Part shown: positions 58,905-64,000 of the stretch, in pieces | Position numbering within the stretch: position 1 is the stretch's first letter | Layout of the letters: each line of letters begins with the position of its first letter | Assembly (NCBI RefSeq): GCF_000787715.1 | Contig: NZ_BBPI01000069.1 | Coordinates: 62,001 to 126,000 of the forward strand | Length of the DNA stretch: 64,000 nucleotides | Direction of reading: 5' to 3' | Origin: Sphingomonas parapaucimobilis NBRC 15100 | GTDB taxonomy: Bacteria > Pseudomonadota > Alphaproteobacteria > Sphingomonadales > Sphingomonadaceae | The notes under the pieces: model-generated | What the model was told of the DNA's origin: nothing | Databases searched by the model: none | Seen by the model: the letters and a program-made list of their open reading frames with translations, nothing else | Made by a program: the position numbers and the translations under genes

Positions 58905-59648
58905 TCAACGAGTGGGATTGCGGAGACTAGCTTCCCATATGGCCTGCCTCTGGCTTGGCGGGTTCAAGAGGCACCATATTTTGCGAACTATCGTATCACG
59001 CAGCTTGGCCATTTCCGGATAGTCGTAAACACAAACCATCGCCTCAAACAAAACTCGCTTCTCGTGATATTCTGCACTCAGCTCAGGATTTGCGAGAACC
59101 TGATCGATCATACGTTGATCCCGCATCCAATTTGTCGCGAGCGTCCTCACAGACGGGAAGTCTGAAATCGTCTCGAACTTTTTAATGTTGTCCACTTCAT
59201 TGACAAGATGATATCCAAGAAGCTGACCATTGCCATCAAAAATTGAATCAGCGATACGCCCTGCTACGTGGTCAAACCCCTTGCTGCGCAAATCCGTTAC
59301 AAATAGGTCTTTCTTGCCATTGAAAAGGTTCTGAGCGATGAGCTTACATTCGCGCAGCTCTTTCGCCAACGGAATAGAAAATTCATCGCCTTGTTGCTTG
59401 TCAAGGCGCATCGCGATCTCGAGGTCTCGAATTGCTTCGCCAAAAAGAAGTCGCCAGCGATATAATTTTGCACGATTAATTAGGGGTGCCGGATTCGGGT
59501 TTACCTCAAACGAACGCGTGTAGAGCGCGATAGCAGCGGCTGTGCGATACTCACTGGCTGCCTTCATTCCGTCCGAGAAAAGCTGTTGGCCGACTTCGTA
59601 GGCTGGTGTCTGAGGCACGCCACCGGTGCCGAACAATTTCCGAAACAT
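58905..59648 (-). CDS. Hypothetical protein with TPR-like repeats (island gene 2)
   Basis: A protein of 247 residues. The first 90 residues show tetratricopeptide-like helices (AIALYTRSFEVNPNPAPLIN; KLYRWRLLFGEAIRDLEIAM), suggesting a protein-binding surface. The rest is helical and unknown. A good GAAGG ribosome site lies 6-7 bases before the ATG. Codon choice and GC content differ from the neighbouring core genes. No signal peptide or membrane span is present. The function is unknown. Confidence 0.7.
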   Translation of the reverse strand: MFRKLFGTGGVPQTPAYEVGQQLFSDGMKAASEYRTAAAIALYTRSFEVNPNPAPLINRAKLYRWRLLFGEAIRDLEIAMRLDKQQGDEFSIPLAKELRECKLIAQNLFNGKKDLFVTDLRSKGFDHVAGRIADSIFDGNGQLLGYHLVNEVDNIKKFETISDFPSVRTLATNWMRDQRMIDQVLANPELSAEYHEKRVLFEAMVCVYDYPEMAKLRDTIVRKIWCLLNPPSQRQAIWEASLRNPTR

Positions 59649-60143
59649 CGCTGACCTTCTGAATGGGTGCCTGAAAAAAAGGCAGCCTACGTTCTACCTC
59701 ACCCCGTGTCACCCCGCTCTGTTTGGGTCTATTTCAGCAGTGGACTGACCGAGACGCATTGTAGCCCTCGTTGCCCGAGGGCGGCCATGAGCCCAGCAAT
59801 GCGTACGTAGACCCGACGATGCATTGGAAGCGGTAGAAGTACCACTTTGATCTGGCGGAACCCCCGTTAATGCGATGACATCCGCTACTGAGACTGGACC
59901 CGTTGCGACAGCAGCGAGCTCGTTCGGCCTTATTTTAGGATACCGATCTTCCCGAGCCTCCATGCCCGATGCCGTATCGCAGAGTACCCCCCCCATTGAG
60001 CGTTCGGTGGCCCTCAGCGGTAACGGGCTGCCACGCTCGGCTTGCCCTTGGAATAACGGCTTCGGTCCAAGTAGCAGAGCGCTTGCGCTCGAAACGAGGG
60101 CGTGGAAGATTCAAACGGATGTTAAACCTTCAAGGGGGTCTTG
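59649..60143. other. Gene-free stretch between island genes 2 and 3
   Basis: Nothing in these 495 bases looks like a gene: the open frames are short and share no ribosome site or family pattern. A stem-loop GCCCTCG/CGAGGGC lies at 59764-59782 without a T-run, so it is not a typical terminator. The region probably holds the promoters of both divergent neighbours and imported sequence. Confidence 0.5.
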
Positions 60144-60569
60144 ATGGCCGATTATGTGAGCTTCAACTCAGTAGGTGACTTCGAAGCAAAGGTTCGTGAA
60201 GCGGTCAGCCGCAAGGAAGATATTCGGATCAAAACGTCAAGAAATACATCGGAGGCCTTGGCGGTAATAAAGAGGATCCTTGAAGAAAACGGCCTTCGCT
60301 TCCGTGTGTATACTAGCATGAGATCTGGTGCGGCTACCGCCGCAACAGCCGGGGGTGTCGCTCTGTTGAGTGAGGCAATCCCCATCGCAACGGCAGTAGC
60401 TCTAACTCCCGTAATGGTCGTGCTGGGCACCGTAGGTGTAGGGGCCGCTGTAGGTATCGCAGCACATAGAATAGCGACTCGAAATCCAGATTACGAAGTC
60501 GTCAAATACCCGCTTAAGAAGGAGTTATGGCTTCGGTACAAAACAAGGATTGACGTTTCTGAGGCATAA
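60144..60569 (+). CDS. Small protein with a Gly/Ala-rich hydrophobic hairpin (island gene 3)
   Basis: A protein of 141 residues with an AAGGGGG ribosome site before the ATG. The N-terminal 60 residues are charged (SVGDFEAKVREAVSRKED); then comes a hairpin of two small-residue hydrophobic segments (GAATAATAGGVALLSEAIPI; VMVVLGTVGVGAAVGIAAH) like glycine-zipper membrane inserts, and a basic C terminus. Such hairpins occur in membrane-active effectors and in structural membrane proteins; I do not assign a function. GC is low for this genome. Confidence 0.65.
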   Translation: MADYVSFNSVGDFEAKVREAVSRKEDIRIKTSRNTSEALAVIKRILEENGLRFRVYTSMRSGAATAATAGGVALLSEAIPIATAVALTPVMVVLGTVGVGAAVGIAAHRIATRNPDYEVVKYPLKKELWLRYKTRIDVSEA

Positions 60570-60670
60570 CTGACCGGGTGCTTCTACTCGCAGCTAGGGC
60601 GCAAGCGCAACGGGCAGCAGTTTATGCTACGGATTATTGTGCATCGTTTGGACTAGATGACCGGCGTCGC

Positions 60671-61624
60671 TCAGTCTTCGGAGTCGTTCGGTCGATCTAG
60701 CTTGTAGAGGGGAATGTCTGGCACGATACATTCACCTGTATCCTCACCACCCTCCCGAGTGATTACTTGAACCTCCTCTGGATCAAGTTCACGTACCACA
60801 ACTGGCGTGCCAGCCCAGCCGCAATCATCGTACACTGGCCTTTCCCAAAGAACATCTGGCGCGTCAGTCCGAACCCCTCCTTCTGGGTAGAGATGTGGAG
60901 AAGAGCATTTGGGACATGCGTCGGGAACCATCCTCACATGCCTAATGATCGTGCTTATGGCTGTGCCAATCGTGCTCTCAACTAATCCTTGAGCCGCTTC
61001 CGCATCATGCCAAGCGGATTTCTTTGCGTGTGTAAGCCAATTAGAAAACGTCCAACATTCTAGCATTAGTGTTTTTAGAAGGTGCCTACGCTCCTTCTGG
61101 TCTGACCCGCCGAGCATGACATTGCACAATATCTCTGTCCAAGCGCGAAAGTCGGCCCTCTTTGGTGCGTCTTTCTCGACCCATTCAGCCACATCCTGTG
61201 CGGCTCCTACGAAGCTCAAAAGTGCCTCTCGACATCGAACACCAACAGATTGATAATCACTCACATTTTCAGACTGGCGCAACGCATCTCCGAGTTGTCC
61301 AATTTGGTTCAGTGTATCTGCAAATGCTCTTATGTTGAAATCGGTCTCTTTCTGCTGCTCGGTTCTGGGGATGCGTATACACAGTCCCATGTGGAACGTG
61401 ACGGCGTAATCCATGTTCGGGAACTGTGTCTGAGAATATAGATTTGTCGGGTTCGTGATGACCCACCATCGTCCGTCGCTTGCGTGTACATCCCATACGT
61501 CATGACGGTGACCGATGATATTCTCTGAATAGACTTTCTGGAGGAACGTAATCGTGTCTTTTGGTGACTGTCCTAGGAAGTATTCTTCTACGTACTGTTT
61601 TTCCTCTGCCGTGTGCGGGAGCAT
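60671..61624 (-). CDS. Hypothetical protein with zinc-ribbon-like C terminus (island gene 4)
   Basis: A protein of 317 residues from the ATG at 61624, which has GAGG upstream; a longer frame to 61699 lacks a ribosome site. The N-terminal part (VWDVHASDGRWWVITNPTNL; FPNMDYAVTFHMGLCIRIP) is mixed alpha/beta. The middle is all-helical (VRCREALLSFVGAAQDVAEW; ECWTFSNWLTHAKKSAWHDA), a pattern that recalls helical domains of some uncharacterised defence-type proteins, but the R-x4-6-H motif of HEPN RNases is not clear. The end has CPKCSSPHLYPEGG and a later Cys, a partial zinc ribbon. Roughly half G+C, so clearly imported. Confidence 0.7.
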   Translation of the reverse strand: MLPHTAEEKQYVEEYFLGQSPKDTITFLQKVYSENIIGHRHDVWDVHASDGRWWVITNPTNLYSQTQFPNMDYAVTFHMGLCIRIPRTEQQKETDFNIRAFADTLNQIGQLGDALRQSENVSDYQSVGVRCREALLSFVGAAQDVAEWVEKDAPKRADFRAWTEILCNVMLGGSDQKERRHLLKTLMLECWTFSNWLTHAKKSAWHDAEAAQGLVESTIGTAISTIIRHVRMVPDACPKCSSPHLYPEGGVRTDAPDVLWERPVYDDCGWAGTPVVVRELDPEEVQVITREGGEDTGECIVPDIPLYKLDRPNDSED

Positions 61625-61832
61625 CTCATTTGCCTCAAAAAAAGCCGCCTGACCGCGATCATCGCTAGTAGCTGCGCACGAATACCTCGCGAACAGCATC
61701 GCGTTTGCAAGCCGAAGCCATTACCGTGATTGGCCCACCCAACAAAAAATGATGGTGCCGCTGCGCTTTTGACCATCCGGAATGGGATCGTCAGAGAGAT
61801 CATATTGAGACTGCGGGCGATACGCCATGGGG

Positions 61833-63212
61833 TTATCCTGTCTGTTGGTGGACGTACTCTCCCAGGCCGCGCGCGACGAATTCGTCGTTTGAGAGGCGAG
61901 GGCCTCGCTTCAGGCGCTGATTGCCCAGTTTTCGGCGATCCAGCTTCGGCCCAGGTGGCACGGGCGAGGGGGGCTTGAACATCCCTTCGGGCTGCGCGGT
62001 ACGCGCAGGCTCGTTGTTGTTGCGCTTGGTGTGGTGCGGCTGCACTTGCTGTATGGCGTGAGCGAGGGCCAGCGCCGCGTCGAGGTGCTTATTGTCGACC
62101 ACGGGCGCCTGGTTGACCCGGCGCATCTTGTCAAAGACGCGATAGGGCAAAACTTCGCCGTCGTGTTGGATCTCGAGCCGGCCATCCGGATACTCGCACA
62201 CATCCACCTTCTTGCGGGCGAGGCGCTGTGCGGCCGGGGACGGCTCCAGGATGAACATCGCCTTGTTGTAATGGAGGGTGAGGGCGCCGGTGACGGTGCG
62301 CTGTTCGCGCCAGACCATCTCGGCTTCGAGGTCCTCGTGGATAGCGAGCGGCCGGTGCAGATCGCGCGGGTCGAACGGCGCCTTGGCGAACCGTTGATTG
62401 TGCTGCGCCATGTAGGAGGGGAGGAAGGCGTTGGCTTCGTCGATGGTGTTGATGCGGTGGAGCCGCATCGCCTTCACAAGCCGGTCCTGCAGCGTGGCAT
62501 TGGCGCGCTCGACACGGCCCTTCGCCTGCGGCGAATTTGCGCAGATCAGCTCGATGTTCAGCCGGTCCAGCGCGCGCCCAAGATGGGTCATCCCGTCGCC
62601 GTTTGCCGAGGCCGTGTTGTTGCGGAAGGCGCTGTGCTTGTCCGTGTAAAAGGCGACTGGCTTGCCGTGTCGCTCGAGATACGTCCGCGTCGCGCGCATG
62701 TACGAGAAGGTGCTCTCGCTCTCGACCATCTCGACGTGCATCAGCTCGCTCGTCGCGTCGTCGATGAACACCAGCAGCGTGCATTGCGGGCCGCGGTCCT
62801 CGAACCACCGGTGTTTCGACCCGTCGACCTGGACCAGCTCGCCGCGACAGTCACGCCGATAGCGGGGCTGGTAGGGGCGAGGGCACCTAGCAGCGCGGTC
62901 CTTCCAAAGGCCCGCCTCCATCATGATCTGCCGCAGCGTCTCACACGAGAGGCCCAGGCCGTGCCGCTCTGCGAGGTATTCGCGCGCGAGCGTTGGCCCG
63001 AAGTCGGCATAGTTTTCCCGCACGAGCGCGACCATCTCGGCGCGGAATGCATCGCTAAAGCGCCGGTTGCTCGAGCGTCCGCGCTTGCGCGACACGAGGC
63101 CGGCAGCGCCCTCCTGTCGAAGCCGATCGAGCAGCCGGTAGACTTGCCGCCGTTGGAGGCCCAGCAGTTCCATCGCGTCTGCAATCCGGATCTCGCCGCG
63201 CCCGAGCCGCAT
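61833..63212 (-). CDS. ISNCY-type DDE transposase, copy 2
   Basis: A protein of 459 residues with the same order as copy 1: IADAMELLGLQRRQVYRLLD, GLVSRKRGRSSNRR, VDGSKHRWF (Asp), YTDKHSAFRNN (Asp) and QAKGRVERANATLQDRLVKA (Glu). Compared with copy 1 the N terminus is different: the first ATG lies within the double-hairpin repeat, and about 18 residues of the usual start are missing or altered. Upstream TTTCCCGAAA-type repeats replace the TGTCATTT-type repeats of copy 1, so this is a related but separate element. It may still be functional if the shortened start is tolerated. Confidence 0.8.
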   Translation of the reverse strand: MRLGRGEIRIADAMELLGLQRRQVYRLLDRLRQEGAAGLVSRKRGRSSNRRFSDAFRAEMVALVRENYADFGPTLAREYLAERHGLGLSCETLRQIMMEAGLWKDRAARCPRPYQPRYRRDCRGELVQVDGSKHRWFEDRGPQCTLLVFIDDATSELMHVEMVESESTFSYMRATRTYLERHGKPVAFYTDKHSAFRNNTASANGDGMTHLGRALDRLNIELICANSPQAKGRVERANATLQDRLVKAMRLHRINTIDEANAFLPSYMAQHNQRFAKAPFDPRDLHRPLAIHEDLEAEMVWREQRTVTGALTLHYNKAMFILEPSPAAQRLARKKVDVCEYPDGRLEIQHDGEVLPYRVFDKMRRVNQAPVVDNKHLDAALALAHAIQQVQPHHTKRNNNEPARTAQPEGMFKPPSPVPPGPKLDRRKLGNQRLKRGPRLSNDEFVARGLGEYVHQQTG

Positions 63213-63312
63213 CAGCGGGGGCAGCGTGGAGCTATCCCACAGCGCAGCGCTGCCCCCGCTGATGCGGCCAACTCTCGGCTCCTGACTCGGGACCCGCTGC
63301 GACAGCAGCGGG
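63210..63312. repeat. Double-hairpin repeat, copy 2
   Basis: CATCAGCGGGGGCAGCG (63210-63226) pairs perfectly with CGCTGCCCCCGCTGATG (63248-63264), and CCCGCTGC (63293-63300) pairs with GCAGCGGG (63305-63312). The start codon of transposase copy 2 lies on the first arm. Compared with copy 1 at 36691-36791, stems are kept and most differences fall in loops and spacers. Confidence 0.65.
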
Positions 63313-63339
63313 CTCGGTCACGCCGGTTTTCAGGCGCTC

Positions 63340-63420
63340 TGCCTTTCCCGAAACTCCATGTCCGATACCGCATTTCGGGAAAAGGCAATCGGGAACATAT
63401 TTCGGGAAAACGCGCCGCCT
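63340..63420 (-). repeat. TTTCGGGAAA repeats at the upstream end of ISNCY-type element 2
   Basis: Two direct copies of ATTTCGGGAAAA (about 63374 and 63398) and one inverted copy (TTTCCCGAAA, about 63345) occur within 80 bases, matching the place where copy 1 has its TGTCATTT repeats. They are the likely transposase-binding sites of this second element. No gene is seen between here and 63487. Confidence 0.5.
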
Positions 63421-63487
63421 GAGCGGCCCACAGCGCACTCGTCGGTGTGACATCGTGCCGGCCGACCTTCCTTTACGGGAACGCCGA

Positions 63488-63871
63488 TCAGGCTCTGGTT
63501 AGCTCAGTTTTGCGCGTGATAGTCCAATGCTCCAGTCGTTTGTAGACGATCACCTTGTCGCCGATCAGATCTCCATGCCGGCGACAGAAGAGGTCGAGCT
63601 GATCGCGATCGCCGACCAGTTCGACACAGATCGTCAGATGCGGATCGGCAATTTCCGAGCCGTTCTCCCGGATCGGTTCGTGATTGCTGAAGCCGTAATG
63701 GGTATTTTGCGCGACGGCGTTGATGATGCCGTCCGCCTTCGCGGTGCGAATCAGCTCGCGATAGAGCGGCTTTGCCCCCCAGAAGCGACGCGGGCCGATC
63801 TTGTCGGACGGTTTCAGATAGATGCGCAGCATCCCGACTTCGCGGTGATGGACGGTGAAACGATTGGGCAT
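63488..63871 (-). CDS. DUF190 family protein
   Basis: A protein of 127 residues from the ATG at 63871. MLRIYLKPSDKIGPRRFWGAKPLYRELIRTA and a later LTICVELVGDRDQLDLFC and DKVIVYKRLEHW are the DUF190 pattern, a small PII-like fold often encoded beside the fluoride channel CrcB. A GAAAG site precedes the start. The last residues before the stop are ordinary, so the protein seems complete. No crcB gene is visible in the few bases left upstream. Confidence 0.82.
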   Translation of the reverse strand: MPNRFTVHHREVGMLRIYLKPSDKIGPRRFWGAKPLYRELIRTAKADGIINAVAQNTHYGFSNHEPIRENGSEIADPHLTICVELVGDRDQLDLFCRRHGDLIGDKVIVYKRLEHWTITRKTELTRA

Positions 63872-63896
63872 GACGGGCTTTCGACAGGAAACAGGA

Positions 63897-64000
63897 TCAG
63901 GCGCGCGTGCGCCGGCGAGAAGCGCGGTGCGTGCGGGCATCGCGCAGGGTCGCGTCGGGTGTGAGGTGTGCGGCAGGTACCTTTGGCACAGCGACGCGCT
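63897..64000 (-). CDS. C-terminal end of an upstream gene (cut by window edge)
   Basis: One minus-strand frame is open from the window edge to a TGA at 63897-63899 and encodes about 33 residues (PKVPAAHLTPDATLRDARTH, then an Arg-rich end). It stops 25 bases before the DUF190 start and may share its transcript. Too little is visible to name a family, although a CrcB or ion-channel gene would be the usual partner. Confidence 0.35.
   Translation of the reverse strand, partial: RVAVPKVPAAHLTPDATLRDARTHRASRRRTRA

Noticed and set aside
59709..59996. 95-codon minus-strand frame between island genes
   Set aside because: No ribosome site, no family pattern, and composition like non-coding debris.
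56523..63212. Composite transposon formed by the two ISNCY-type elements
   Set aside because: The two transposases are only about two thirds identical and their end repeats differ (TGTCATTT type versus TTTCGGGAA type), so one transposase would hardly move both ends together.

Overview
ORGANISM. The window is GC-rich DNA (roughly two thirds G+C by eye) from an alphaproteobacterium, most likely a Sphingomonas or close relative. The signs are a large TonB-dependent receptor beside a glucuronoxylan-utilisation locus, a DUF2076 protein, a FixL/FixJ pair, lipoprotein-type YkuD L,D-transpeptidase, and gene starts with ordinary purine-rich ribosome sites. No tRNA, rRNA or CRISPR array was recognised. 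LAYOUT. 1-6.3 kb: sugar/polysaccharide genes (MFS carrier, GH43 glycosidase, deacetylase-like protein) followed by a two-gene unit in which a Cys-rich GMC dehydrogenase is preceded by an alpha/beta hydrolase fused to a gluconate-dehydrogenase-subunit-3-like domain. 6.5-12 kb: a Dps ferritin and a Rieske-AIF-type reductase (iron/oxidative stress), a DUF2076 protein, and a hybrid sensor kinase. 12-22.9 kb: glucuronoxylan/hexuronate block: TonB receptor, GH67 alpha-glucuronidase, mannonate dehydratase, hexuronate-type MFS carrier, a sorbosone-dehydrogenase-like protein and an unknown exported protein. Two LacI-type operator-like palindromes sit upstream of the receptor and between the glucuronidase and the dehydratase. 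22.9-36.6 kb: core chromosome: L,D-transpeptidase, a glutamine amidotransferase, a collapsed TonB receptor next to a PepSY protein, Bfd, DUF418, NhaA, PurL, UbiB-like kinase, methionine aminopeptidase, a CinA-like protein and a UDP-glucuronate-4-epimerase-type enzyme. NITRATE ISLAND. From about 37.8 to 54.1 kb everything needed for oxygen-controlled nitrate respiration is packed together: moeA, moaB, a single-domain globin, fixJ, fixL, nnrS, moaA, narK, a tiny proline-rich ORF, and narGHJI with a parvulin-type isomerase. A 38-bp element (31 identical positions, no gaps) lies about 70 bp upstream of both the globin-moaB-moeA unit and narG, which suggests that one regulator, plausibly FixJ, drives both. 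The block is bordered by insertion-sequence debris: a solo IS end plus a broken SIMPL-domain gene on the left, and a pile of IS630, IS110 and ISNCY-type elements on the right. ACCESSORY TAIL. 54-63.4 kb is an IS graveyard: an IS110 N-terminal fragment, an IS630 C-terminal fragment, an intact IS110/IS1111-type element, a 162-bp inverted partial copy of it, and two related ISNCY-type DDE transposases. Between the two ISNCY transposases lie four genes of unknown function with visibly lower GC, evidently imported. The window ends with a DUF190 gene and the tail of another gene. HOW IT WORKS TOGETHER. One side breaks down and imports glucuronoxylan fragments; the other senses low oxygen through haem FixL, phosphorylates FixJ, and turns on nitrate uptake, molybdenum cofactor synthesis, the membrane nitrate reductase, and NO-handling proteins (globin, NnrS). 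No nitrite or NO reductase is visible here.
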